Shown one piece after another: positions 32,200-43,064 of a stretch of DNA of 64,000 nucleotides. The notes under the pieces are model-generated. The model worked only from the letters and a program-made list of their open reading frames with translations. It had not been told where the DNA came from and did not search any database. The first letter of the stretch is position 1, and every line of letters begins with the position of its first letter. Source of the DNA: Artemisia argyi (Eukaryota; Streptophyta; Magnoliopsida; Asterales; Asteraceae); the NCBI GenBank assembly GCA_030686995.1, contig CM060704.1:112040542-112104541 (forward strand), read 5' to 3'. Position numbers and translations under genes: made by a program.

Positions 32200-32775
32200 G
32201 GAACGTCCGACAAAAGTTCAATATATAGATGTCATATTTGCCATATATCTAATAAATTAATTTTGGTCATTCATTTTTTGATTAAAAAAAAAGAAAAAAT
32301 CACCAATTTTTTTTAAAATTAAATATCTCGCAAACTGTTAATCATTACGCAAAAAAATTATACCATCACGAAAAGAATTAAATTATCTTTCTATAGATAT
32401 GCACTTTTATAAACTTTCGATGATTTTTTTTTTTTCAAAATTTCCGCCTAGAAAAATCACATTTGATTTGATTTTTACAAATCACATATGATTTTGCCAA
32501 ATCACATATGATTTTTATGGACGAAAATTCTGAAAAAAGAAAGTTCGTCGAAAGTATAGACAAGTGCATATCTATAGATAATTTATTTCTTGTCGCCATG
32601 GTGTATTTTTTGTATCTCGAAGATTTACCGTTTGCAAGATTTTTTTCTTTTTCTTTTTCTTTTTCTTTTTTAAGTGAAAAATGTTTTTTATTAATTTAGA
32701 TGAAAAATGAATGGCTAAGATTGGTTCTTTAAATCTATGACAAATATGAAATCTATATTGATCTCAACTCTGAAA
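32200..32775. mobile_element. Long foldback element (near-complete inverted repeat)
   Basis: The left half (about 32200-32475) is the imperfect reverse complement of the right half (about 32495-32775). For example, ctatagatatgcactt at about 32391 pairs with aagtgcatatctatag at about 32563, and ggtcattcatttttt near 32265 pairs with aaaaatgaatggct near 32703. The arms are about 250 bases with only a short centre near gattttgccaaatc. It is an AT-rich foldback MITE or a hairpin RNA source; no coding content. Confidence 0.7.
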
Positions 32776-33012
32776 CGTCCTGGTCGTCTAACTAGTCAAA
32801 GCGGTTTCAGGTCTAAATAGGTTTAGGTTAGACGTGTTTTGGGTCAGGTTGACTCGTTTGTTTTTCAAAGAAAAAAAATTATAATTTTGAGTAACAAATG
32901 AAAAATTATAAATGCGCATTCTAATTTTTCATTGATCTACTAAACCAACCATAACTCTTGTTTTACAACAAATACTAAACTTGAACAATTTTGAATATTT
33001 ATTAAAACCTAA

Positions 33013-33982
33013 GAGCAAATGGTAAGTTGACAGTGAGTTAAAACTTAAATCAATGTCAAGTCAGCGTCATATCAGCTTTTACATTTTAACCTTAACTCAT
33101 GACTTTCCACCATGGTAACATAACTCACCTTAACTCACATTCACCCCAATTATTTTCAATTTCAACCCCAAATTTTAACAAATACTTCATTTAAAACTAA
33201 CATAAACATTTATAAATCACAAATTACATTAACTAGTATACTTAACCACAAATTACATTAACTACGATAATTATACAACTTCGTATTGTCATCTTTACTC
33301 AACTTCGTATTGTCACACAATTATTACTAAATTTCACACACACACTATGGCTAACGAACCAGCTGAGGTACAAAGAACAATTCTTGCCCGATTACGCAAT
33401 GAAAAAGAAAAGAGCTTAGGCTGATTAACAATTTGCTAGGTGAAATAACTAGAATCATGCTACAGAAGCATTCGTGCTCCAGAGATCGAAAGGTTGCGTG
33501 CGATGCCTCAAGACCATCCATCTATCACAATCGGTCTAGAAACTCTAATAAGAGACGATGAAACAGATCTGCAACTTCATGTCGCCTTAAAGATGGTTAG
33601 GGAACAAGTGTTGCAGGTGTGGGAGGAGAAGTCAGATCTCATCAACAATTACCAGTCTATATAAAAGCTTTATAGCTATTGTTGCATGCTCTATGTATTC
33701 GTATTGTTTTATATTTAATAATGATTTTTAAGTAATGGTTTGATTTTTAAAACATATGGGGTGTTTTTGTTAATTTTGCATTTTTAACACCTTAAATAGT
33801 ATACAAGAATACAAGGGCAAAAAATGATTTTTTTTAATGGAAATGCAGCTTAACGCTGCGTTAAGCACAAAACGCAGCACGTTAACGTGCTTTTGACTTT
33901 CATATCCGGTAAGTTAACACACCGCGTTAAAGAGGTGAGTTAAGTTATAGCGTGGGGCTTGTGGGCAACTTACCCTTTGTTG
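33013..33982. mobile_element. PIF/Harbinger-like non-autonomous element, TSD TAA
   Basis: Imperfect inverted ends GAGCAAATGGTAAGTTG (33013) and, reverse-complemented, CAACAAAGGGTAAGTTG (33982) are flanked by TAA at 33010-33012 and 33983-33985. Inside, a short frame starts at 33348 (MANEPAEVQRTILARLRNEK) but is broken after about 25 residues. The frame remnant to about 33664 has Glu/Lys-rich sequence of unknown origin. Confidence 0.55.
33849..33891. repeat. Two adjacent palindromes
   Basis: CTTAACGCTGCGTTAAG (33849-33865) is an inverted repeat around one central base. AGCACGTTAACGTGCT (33876-33891) is a perfect 16-base palindrome. Both lie near the right end of the Harbinger-like element. Confidence 0.9.
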
Positions 33983-33985
33983 TAA

Positions 33986-34295
33986 GGGGGTTGGCAACCC
34001 ATCTCTCACCCAAAATCTCATCACTCACTCCTAACCAATCCCCTTATGCCACATCATTCACTTACTTTTTCCATCACTCACTTCAATTTTGTTGGCAACA
34101 CCATCACTCACTACATCCCATCACTCACTTCATTTTTTTAAAACAAACTTAAAATTCCATCACTCACTCCTTCTTCCCGTGCGTGAATCTTTCACTCAAA
34201 TTTCATCCCGTGTGGCATTACGCAGGCAAGGCGGTGGTGTCGTGCATGATGCATCCTTTTCCGTGCCTTCCCCGTTTACGTTGCCAACCCCCTTA
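33986..34295. mobile_element. Tourist/Harbinger-like MITE
   Basis: Inverted repeats GGGGGTTGGCAAC (33986-33998) and GTTGCCAACCCCC (34280-34292) bound a ~310-bp segment rich in catcactcac motifs. TAA occurs at 33983-33985 and 34296-34298. With the flanking TAA/TTA the inverted repeat is 16 perfect bases. It abuts the previous element, sharing the TAA. Confidence 0.7.
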
Positions 34296-34328
34296 TAATA
34301 TTTATCACATAATAAATATTTGGGAATA

Positions 34329-34497
34329 TATTAGCTACAATTTGTTGTAGCTAATTGGCTACAGTTTTATGCTAAAAATATGGGTCCCTGAGTATTTTTG
34401 TGGGTCCCTGAATCCTATTCTATGGGTCCCTGAGTCATTTTGTATGTATTTTTGTTGAGGATTGTAGCCAATTGACTACAATAATTGTAGCCAAACT
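34329..34497. mobile_element. Small MITE with ~33-bp inverted ends
   Basis: Left end ttagctacaatttgttgtag..attggctaca (about 34331-34363) pairs with right end tgtagccaattgactacaat..gtagccaaa (about 34463-34495). The interior holds three copies of tgggtccctga (about 34380-34434). No coding content. Confidence 0.7.
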
Positions 34498-34891
34498 ATC
34501 CTCTAAATATTTATCAAATTGACTCATATTTAACTAATGAGTCATAAATTCTCACTTTTGTTATTGAACACACTTTTAAAAAAAGTTAATGTTATAAAAT
34601 GTTTGCCTATTGTCCATTTAACACTTGTAAAAACATGTGCTTGATGAGCACCCGCTCAATCCTCGAACCTCAGTACATTTGTGAGTTTTATTAAAAGTCG
34701 ACCGGGATCAGGGAATGAAACTTAAAATTCTAATATAAAAAACCGATGATGAAGATGGGGACGCGATACACAACAGACCCTTTAACCAAACCTATACTGT
34801 ACCATTTTTTAGCAACTTAAAAATATGACCACTTTGTAAACAAACTTATGTTTCTAGCTACAAATAGTTTTATCAAAAACACTTTACGGAT
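34498..34891. other. Intergenic, no feature recognised
   Basis: AT-rich sequence between a MITE and the copia relic. Nothing identifiable. Confidence 0.4.
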
Positions 34892-36663
34892 TATTGGAGA
34901 TTAGGTTACTAGTTGGCCCAACTCAGCTGTACGAGCTTAGACCAACTTATATAATATGTCAAAAAACTACTTATTGATTTGCAGTGACTATTGAAGTACA
35001 AGGACCTAGTTATACTAATTAGAAAGTATAAGGACTTGATATGTAAATACTTTGTATTTCAGTTGTAATGGTTAGGAGTTCTTTAAATACTCCTTCCCAC
35101 TTCTCATTTTGTAATGATTTTCAATAATGAAATGATAATCCTTTCACAATTCTATATGGTATCAGAGCCTTTAGCTCGATCATAAAACCCTAAACCTTGT
35201 CAAAAATCACAAATAACACTTCAAAACTTGATGTTTGTGAACCGATCTTGATGATTTTGATTCTTTTGTATTGAATCATGTTCTTGATTGATATTAATGG
35301 TCAATTATGTTTGTTACACAGTTAATTCAATTAGAAATCCGTTTTTTGAAGCTTTCTTGATTGCTGATGTCATCAATGGCGATTCCACCACCACCACCAC
35401 CAATTACAGAGGCCCAAAATGTTACTAACAGTGTTAATGATCCTCTATACATTGTTAGTTCTGATCACCCAGGCATGGTGTTAACAAATACGCAATTCAA
35501 TGGTTCTAATTTTCATGGTTGGAGCAGAAATGTCAAAATGGCTTTGGGTGCAAAATTAAAGTTAGGATTCATTGATGGTTCTTGTAATAAGCGTAGTATA
35601 GATGATGTGGATTTACAAAGATAGATAAGGTGTGATTACATGGTTACATGCTCGATTCTCAATTCTATGGTTAATGAGTTGTCAGATGCATTTCTTTATT
35701 CCCAATCTGCTTGTGAACTGCAGAAATAAATTGCAGAGAGATATGGGCAGAGTAATGGTCCATTGATCTATCAATTAGAGAGGGAATTAAGTCAGATAAC
35801 TCAAGGTAATCTCACAATTGCCGCATATTTTAACAAACTTAAGAAGTGTTGGGATGAATTGCAAAATCTTAATGGTATGCCTACTTGTAACCGTGGCAAA
35901 TGTTGGAATGTACTTGTGTTGTCATTGAAAAATTTGTTGAAAGAGATAGCAATTCAAAGCTTATTCAGTTCTTGATGAAATTGAGTGATGGATATGAGAT
36001 TGTCATAAGTCAAATCTTGGCAATGAATCCATTACCTAGTGTGAATAAGGCTTATTACATTGTTCAGCAAATTGAAAAACATAAACAAGTCACTAATCAT
36101 GTGTTTGAACCAACTGCTTTCTTTGCTAACATGAACAACAAAGGGGAAAATTTTCTGAAAAGGGATGTTAAGAACAAGAAGTGATTTGAGGAATGAAGTG
36201 AAAAGGTTGTGTACTCATTGTTATCAAGAGGGATATACTGTGGAACAATGTTTTGAAAAGATTGGTTATCCTGATTGGTATAAAGGGAAAAAGGAAAAGA
36301 AATTTGGTAAACTTGCAGCCCATGTCAATTCTGGTTTTGATGAGCATTTTCATGGGGAGTCTCCTTTTGATATGGGTAATAAAAATGAGTTTGGACTTGG
36401 TCAAAATGGTGGTGTAGATCAGAAGTTAGTTGCAGCTATGTGTCAAGAAATGATGAAAATGTTCAAAGGGAAAAATGTTGTGGAGGAGAGAAACTATGCT
36501 AGTACTTCTCATGCAGGTATAATGTGCCTTTTCACTACCTCTTTTGCCCTATTTTGTCATCCTTGTATGGACATTAGACTAGATCAATGATATAGGAGCC
36601 TCTTATCACATGACACAAAAAAGAAGTCTGTTTATCTCAACCAAAACCCTTACAAAACCAATA
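34892..36663 (+). mobile_element. Ty1/copia relic (5' LTR, PBS, gag, start of protease)
   Basis: A probable LTR (about 34892-35148, starting TATTGGAGATTAGG where TGTTGGAGA would be expected) is followed by the tRNA-Met primer site TGGTATCAGAGC at 35157-35168. Then come a broken gag and a protease start at about 36577-36618. The element stops at 36663, where a mariner-like element begins at a TA dinucleotide. Confidence 0.75.
35367..36618 (+). pseudogene. Copia gag with protease start, decayed
   Basis: The first frame (from ATG 35367) carries the copia-like N-terminal domain: LTNTQFNGSNFHGWSRNVKMAL and KLGFIDGS. Later frames carry QLERELSQITQGNLTIAAYF, KLMQFLM-like sequence and IGYPDWYKGK. 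The zinc knuckle reads CTHCYQEGYTVEQC, with the metal-binding His replaced by Tyr. The protease motif near 36580 reads as INDIGASYHMT preceded by a stop where Trp is usual. Frame changes near 35625, 35975 and 36184 confirm it is dead. Confidence 0.85.
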
Positions 36664-38383
36664 CTCCCCCCGTCCCAATTTTTTAGTCCCTCTTTCCTTA
36701 TTTGTTTGTCCCAAAATTATGTCCCATTCCAAAAATAGATGGGTAAATTGTATAGTATTTCCTGTATTACCCTCAATAAAAGTCTATACCACCAACACCA
36801 ATGCAAACATAAAAAAACAATAAACTAAGCAATGATATAGGAAAATCTCAATGTCATAACCATCATATTACTTCGTGAAACTCATTGACCAAAAGATTAC
36901 AACAACACAATTTATATCACTACATTCATTTCTTTTTTGTTTCTTACATATGCTTAAGACATTGTTACAATTTTGGTTACTGTTGTAAATATAAGCCAAC
37001 ATCATCTATGAGGTTTTGATCACACTCAATTTGTAGTGGCAATTCACCTTGTCGTTCCAACCTACCCTTACCTATATGCGGTGTTTGATAGTTGTTGCCT
37101 CTTCGAACATGCATGATTTCCTTCATACATGTTTGTAGAGTTAAAAAAACATTGTTAAGCTCACGTGATTTCATTCTTTCAAAAGAATTTTGAACCGCGG
37201 AAATGAGTTCGTCAATATTACCCAATTTCTCTTGCTTTTGAAGCGATTGTATTGCTCGAAAAAATCCAAGGTCTAAAACATTTAAATCCAGACTATCCGG
37301 GGGTTGAAAAAAAAGTCGGATATCAAACCCATCTTGAGAAGATGCTTCAAGAAACTCTTTATCGTTCACATCAATATGAGGTCTTGCGTTGTCTTGTTGA
37401 ATAAATGTAGGACCCGTATGACCTCGTGGCCATTTAGCTATAATAGCGGGTAGAACATTTGCAACCAACCAAGACCTCATTACATCTTTAGTCACCGATA
37501 AAATAGGTTTTGTTTCTAGCGTGCCCGCTACATGATTCTTGCTTGAACGTTTAGCGGGCTCTAGTGTTGTTAGGAGAAATATACTAATTTTTCCCGAAAA
37601 GACTTCGTTACCCAACCCGTCAAATCTTGGTCGTGCAACTGCCGCTAAAAACATGACCTTAGTCATAAATGTTTTGCTTTTACAAGTTCTTACGTGTTCA
37701 TCCTCGTCGGGAACAAGGTAATAACGTTTTGTTGGTTTCGACATGTAAAACCATTTTTCATCAATGCAGACAATGTTAAACATATCATAAAATTTGGACT
37801 AGGACTAAACAACAATCGATCAACCATAGATAAACAAAATCTTAACCTTGCTTTTTTATTCTCGTGAGTGAGATCCGGCTTGATGGCATTTGTGTGCGGT
37901 CTAAGTACACCTTCTTTGATTCGCCTATGCATAGTTGATTTCGAAACACTTACCAATTCAGCAAGAGCTCGAATATTGGAGCGTTGACGTAATGGAACCT
38001 CCGTGACTAAACTCAAATTGATTTGTACTTTCTTACGACCAACAACTCTTGGCATGTTTGAAGATAAATCAACATTTGACCCATTATCAATTTGAAGCTT
38101 TCTTTGTGCCAAATACGACTAACTGTCTTTCTACATAAACCAAATTTACTTGCTACAAGAGTAAATAAGCCTCTTTCCAACTCACCATTTAAACTTAGTT
38201 GCAATAGTTCTTGATATATGGCATGACGTTCGTCAGTAGTGGTGTTCTTTCTTGCATGTAATTTTATGATGTTTTCCATCCTTTAGTAAGAATTTACTTA
38301 TTCATAAAAGTGGGGTAGTTTGAATCCTCGTATTGTTATGTTGAGCAATCAATGAGTAAATTATGAAAGAGTATTGGATAAGA
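36664..38383 (-). mobile_element. Mariner-like element, copy 1 (interrupted)
   Basis: The terminal sequence CTCCCCCCGTCCCAATTTTT at 36664, next to TA, is the plant mariner/Stowaway end. The transposase reads on the minus strand toward this end. The other end is missing: at 38384 the long LTR of element D begins. A second copy of the same block is at 51034-52338. Confidence 0.8.
36977..38279 (-). pseudogene. Mariner-like transposase (DD39D), copy 1, frameshifted
   Basis: The N-terminal frame (from 38279) holds helix-turn-helix regions: FGLCRKTVSRIWHKE, then RSNIRALAELVSVSKSTMHRRIKEG. A missing T near 38099 compared with copy 2 breaks this frame early, and the frame resumes at 38112-37690. A further shift near 37785 leads into the catalytic frame (37783-36977). 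That frame carries Asp 8 in VCIDEKWFY, Asp 131 in QQDNARPH and Asp 171 in LDLNVLDLGFF, exactly 39 residues apart for the last pair. DD39D is the plant mariner signature. All three catalytic residues persist, but the frameshifts make the protein unmakeable without correction. Confidence 0.9.
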
Positions 38384-41360
38384 TGTAACACCCCAAAATT
38401 TATGTTTGTAGCAGCGGAAAAGTAATTTGGGTGTTACGGGGAGGATCGAAGTTATAATCACATAGAACGGCTTAAAAGAAGCGTTTTGAAAGTTATTTGT
38501 CATTCAAATAATATTTTTGATAAAAGATGAACCATTTGATTTAGAATCTTATTAAAAGATATAAAGGCTTGAAAGAATGACATATTTGATTTTTACACCA
38601 TTTTAATTTATCAGAGTAATAAATGCCCGCTCCATGGCTTGTCCTGCTCCGTTAATTACCTGAGATACACATGATTAAAAGTGTCAACACAAAGGTTGGT
38701 GAGTTTATAGAGTTTTATGGAAAACCATTTATTTCAATAGATTTCAAGAATCTTTAGTAATAATTGTAATAAATACTAACAGTGATAGAACAAGTATTGA
38801 GTGATGTTGATTTTAATCACAGATAATTTATATAGATATTCAATCGAATTCAAATAATGGATCAAAATCCTAACATGAGATTTTAGGCCCAAGTCGTTAA
38901 TATTATTAGTTTTCAAACTAGATTTATAACGATTCACTTTGGTGAATTTTGGGTGTCGAGACTAGCTTATTTGTACAAGTTTTATATACAAAATTGGTTG
39001 CTAGCTAGATGGTCTAATAGACCGTGTAAAAATATGGTAGGCTTGTTACGTGATTTTTAAAGATATACGAGGATTCTGTGGCTTGCATGGGACGTTTGTA
39101 TATATAAGAAAAATACTTAGAAATATTTTATGGGTTATACCCGATTTAGTAAGTTTAAAAAATAGGTTCGTTTATGCATGTAAAGTGTAACTAAGTGAGA
39201 ATTACGTGTGCTACGTGACTCCTAGGCCTTCCAAGATAGAGGCTAGTCACGTTTGTGATTCTACATGATAGTACGTACGTAAATATATACATAGAGCTTA
39301 TATACGCTCGATATGAACAAAATATGATGCACGAGACATGTATAATGTGTGATATGAATTGAAAAGAGCTTGAAACAACTTACTACACCTCTAGGGTGGT
39401 AGAGAGTTGAGAGTGAAAGATAGTAATACAAGAACTTGGCACGTTCGACTATAACTCCGAATATATAACGTGTAAATGAACTCGATAGCTTCGTCTTGAT
39501 TCCAAACGATCATGCAACAACTCCTGGTCTTCAAGAGATGATTTTTAGGAAGATTAGAGAGTTTGAAAGAGTATGGTGAATGATAGAATCGAGTGAATGA
39601 ACAAGGAGTACATATTGTAACTTTTTATAACTCGTATGGTGCAATTATTTGCAAGGAGACCAATTTCACTATATATGTCAGTTACAATAGGTTCATAGAC
39701 TGAGTTTTAACATATTATAACATTTGAGAGAGCTTGATATGAGGTGAATGTCCCTTGTGAGTCACTAGCATGTCGGCCATCTATTTATTACCCATACGAT
39801 CGGGTTGGATTTTTGGTCAATCACTTTGCCCCTTAAAAACGTATCATTACTCGACTTATGGAGCTGAGATTTGATACACTAATCGTTAGCTAGGTGAGAA
39901 ACGAGGTGGTGAAATAATATACATGAGTCGTGTGTAAAAATCAAGAATACTATAGTCATTTTGGAGCTTGATACTAGTCGATAAATGTGAAATATTATGG
40001 GTTTGGAGTTGGGCTTGAAATCTTGGGCTGATGAATAGTGAATTAGATTTGGGCTGGAAAGATTAAGGGCCCGATTTGGTTTAAGTTAGGATTAGGAATT
40101 ATAATTAGTATTAAGTAAAATGTTTTGGTTTCGAGTAACGTGTCGAGGGTTGGTTCCGTCATTTCGTGAATTATATTATATCGTGATAACGACTAATTAA
40201 TATAATAAGAAAAATTTCAAATTTTTCTGTAAAAATGGTGATTAAAATAATGACAGAGATTAATATATAATTAACCGTTGTTAACTATATGGATTTTTGC
40301 AGGGTTTTACAGTACCCACGTGTCATTCTGAATTTCGTCCCGAAATTCAAGTTTAACGTGATTACTGGAGTAGAGAATTTTGGTCAGAGGGTTGTCGAGA
40401 GATTTTTATTCCAAAAATTAAGGAAACGTGATTCAGTTAGATTTACCTGTACTAAACAAGACAAAGTAACTGATGTATTTAAGGGTTGTGAATATTGAAA
40501 ATAGTGATCCTGAATAGTGGAAAATTTATGGCTAGTGAACAATATTCTAACGGTCGGGAATAGTGAATTCCAACGGCCATGAATAGTGTTCCAACGGCTA
40601 TATTTTAGCCTATAAATACCCATCTCTAATTTCTATTTCTTCCATCAACCATTTTCTTCTTATTTCACATCTCAAAATGCCGCACCTCATCACTATACTA
40701 GCGATTGTATATGTCGTCCTTGCCTGTATCTACTTAGCGTATATTCCAGATGAAGGCTTTGGATTCTTGGTTGCGATCTTGATGTTTGCCGTACTCCTCA
40801 CGGTCCTAGCCATTACCGTAGACAAGATATGGGGGTAATAATCTTGAGCTAGGGTTTCCTTCTTGTACTTTTGTTGGTTTTTCATCATAATGATGATGAG
40901 ATAAGATAGGTATTTATTGTGGTTTGTTCAATGTAATACTTATGAACAGTTTATTTTAGCTCTATATTTTGCTTTTGAATGAAGATTGTTATTTAGAAAT
41001 TTGAAAATATAACTGTTCCTTTCATAACATAATTCTTCATAAATTAGACATAGTTGATCAGGCTATGTATAATTGAGGACTAATGATGTGATGTTTGGCT
41101 CAATCATATGTTTCTATAAATTGTTTTAGATGGTGTTCAACGTGTCGTTTCCATACTATAACTCGTAATTTCTTTGGAGAATAAAGTAGAAAATTTTAGG
41201 GTTCATACTATGAATCAGAAATTGCTAGAGTAATAATAGTATATTGTTATTTGATAAATGGGACAAAAATTGAAATTAACGTAGATAATGATTATTATGG
41301 AAATATTATAAGGTAGATTTTTCGATACGGTAGAAAGATAGTTGTTATACTTAGGTTACA
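38384..41360 (-). repeat. Element D LTR copy 1 (3' LTR on minus strand)
   Basis: The plus strand begins TGTAACACCCCAAAATTTATG and ends about GGTTACA at 41360, so on the minus strand the LTR starts TGTAACC and ends GGGGTGTTACA. Copies are at 50492-50989 (partial) and 52339-54105 plus 61767-64000. No primer site adjoins its 3' end, only the mariner sequence, so it is the 3' LTR. Relative to copy 3 it lacks about 1 kb near 38880 and about 140 bases near 39795. Confidence 0.7.
40677..40838 (+). CDS. 53-residue hydrophobic microprotein ORF inside LTR (copy 1)
   Basis: The ATG lies about 60 bases after TATAAATA (40611-40618) on the plus strand, opposite to the direction of element D. The product starts MPHLITILAIVYVVLACIYL and has two hydrophobic segments separated by AYIPDEGFGF, ending DKIWG. 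It is preserved as an open frame in the other LTR copy (63519-63680), with three amino-acid changes visible. No family recognised. The promoter-like upstream region has three 'aatagtg..ccaacgg' repeats. It could be a real antisense LTR-encoded peptide or chance. Confidence 0.35.
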   Translation: MPHLITILAIVYVVLACIYLAYIPDEGFGFLVAILMFAVLLTVLAITVDKIWG

Positions 41361-43064
41361 TCAATCGTAACTTAAAGTAAAATACAAGAAAGAGATTACA
41401 ACTTAGGAAATTCTTGAACTAGAGTTTATTTATTCACAACAGGAATTTATTCATCTGCTTAAATCTAGTTGCCATTCCCTTGATACTATCAAAGTCTTTA
41501 AAGATTCTTCATTCTCTTGTAAAGGTCTTGGCTTTCCAATAGATATTGTAGTTTGGACATTGGCTCTTGTAGTGCCCTTTTCCACCACATCCGTGGCATA
41601 CTATAGTTGTTGGTTGTCCTTTCTTGTCCGGAGTCTTACAGCTAATTGCCATGTGATCTGTTTTCTGACATTTCCTGCACTTAACAATGCAGATTCCTGT
41701 GTGATGCTTCTTGCATTTTTGACACAGGGGTTGACTTCTACGATAACCACTTCCAGTAACAGGTATGATGAGGCATTCTCTACTAGCTTGTTGTTTGTAT
41801 TCCAGCTGACGATGATAATTGATACGATCTTCCCGATGTTTATGATAGCAGTCTTGAGCATTGGTGAAATTGCAGCAGATGGGGTTGATGATTCCTCTTT
41901 CAGTGAGCTTTCGCTTTTGGTTATTTCCATTAGATATAACTCCTTGCCTAATCCATTGGTTAGGGGTGATGGTAGGGTTAATCATTCTTTCTGGAGTTTT
42001 AAAGTGGGTTGGTCTATATTCCATGAAACTTTCATGGTTATGATTACCGGTTATACCCGTCTCTCTTCTCGGATAAACTAAGGTAGTCCCTTCGAGTACC
42101 ACTGATACGATGTTGTTCACCAATTTCCTGATGGCTTCAGGAGTCATGGGGATTTTTGATGATGATGGAGTATATGTATTGTTCATGTTGTCCATTTTCT
42201 AAAATCATTAATGAAACTCAACATTAGAATCCGTATTATAGCAGAATAATTCAAATAATGAAGCTAATTGTTTCATTGATGATAGACTGAATTGAATCCC
42301 TACTGTAATCTAATTTCAAGATATGTCTGGGTTGTATCATAGTTAAATGATCAACTCTTGATATGTGATTACTAAGGAACAAACCGATTTGTCTACTAAA
42401 ATAATATCCTCTCCATTTTTCAAGTTCTCTCTTGAAATTTATTTTTAGACAACTCTTTGGTTTTTGGTTAATTATGGTATGTTTAAGAAATCTTAACAAT
42501 TGTAAGAAATCTTACGGCAGATTCGAATAATATCGCAGAAATTAATATAATATTAATAACTTGACTGATTGTTTTTGCAAAACAAACGATACAAGATCTT
42601 TTATTAATACTCCATTGATCTACGTAGAGTCATTTGTTTATCAAAGAAAATAACAAATGATGAGATTTTTGCATGATGGTATGAGGATTCATTACATGCA
42701 TGATTGATACGAAAGAAAAGATTGATTCATAACATAGAGATATAACCGCAAGAAGGTTATTATACATTATGATTCGATTACAAATTCTGAAGTTTCAGAT
42801 TTATTGAACATTACATGAAATACTAACCAAAATTATTTGGTTTAGTAGGTACAACAAGGATACTTGTAAACTTAAGATTAGTTACGCCTCTGACGTATAT
42901 ATCTAACTTCTTTCTCAAGTTCAAGTTGTGCAGCTTCCATGTTTGAGAAACGTTCCTGACACATGTTCGTTTGATTTGCTAACATAGTCTCTAATGCGGA
43001 AATCTTTTGACCCTGGTTTCTGGCTGTGTCTCTGGCCATCCATAGGGTTCTTTCAATATCTTCA
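41361..43064 (-). mobile_element. Element D internal region, 3' part
   Basis: Interior of a Ty3/gypsy element on the minus strand, continuing from 50491-49584 across the inserted element B. It contains the CCHC Gag ORF (41509-42195) and, at about 42885-43059, the C-terminal helical end of an upstream gag frame (RTLWMARDTARNQGQKISAL). No protease, reverse transcriptase or integrase is present between Gag and the LTR, so the element is internally deleted or non-autonomous. The spliced interior totals about 2.6 kb. Confidence 0.65.
41509..42195 (-). CDS. Gag-like protein with CCHC zinc knuckles (element D)
   Basis: A 228-residue minus-strand ORF starting MDNMNNTYTPSSSKIPMTPE. The last third carries CQKCKKHHTGIC followed by two perfect CX2CX4HX4C knuckles, CRKCQKTDHMAISC and CHGCGGKGHYKSQC, as in Gag nucleocapsid regions of Ty3/gypsy chromoviruses of the Tekay/Del group. 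The capsid-like retrotrans_gag domain is not seen, and no pol frame follows. It probably binds nucleic acid if made. It is likely a leftover of a deleted gag-pol. Confidence 0.75.
   Translation of the reverse strand: MDNMNNTYTPSSSKIPMTPEAIRKLVNNIVSVVLEGTTLVYPRRETGITGNHNHESFMEYRPTHFKTPERMINPTITPNQWIRQGVISNGNNQKRKLTERGIINPICCNFTNAQDCYHKHREDRINYHRQLEYKQQASRECLIIPVTGSGYRRSQPLCQKCKKHHTGICIVKCRKCQKTDHMAISCKTPDKKGQPTTIVCHGCGGKGHYKSQCPNYNIYWKAKTFTRE

Noticed and set aside
38384..38460. Orientation of element D as plus, from the TATAAATA at 40611
   Set aside because: The tRNA-Met primer site adjoining LTR copy 2 and the Gag ORF both read on the minus strand, so the element is minus and the TATA is antisense to it.
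41560..42081. 173-codon open frame on the plus strand
   Set aside because: Shadow of the CCHC Gag ORF on the minus strand; it has no family signature of its own.
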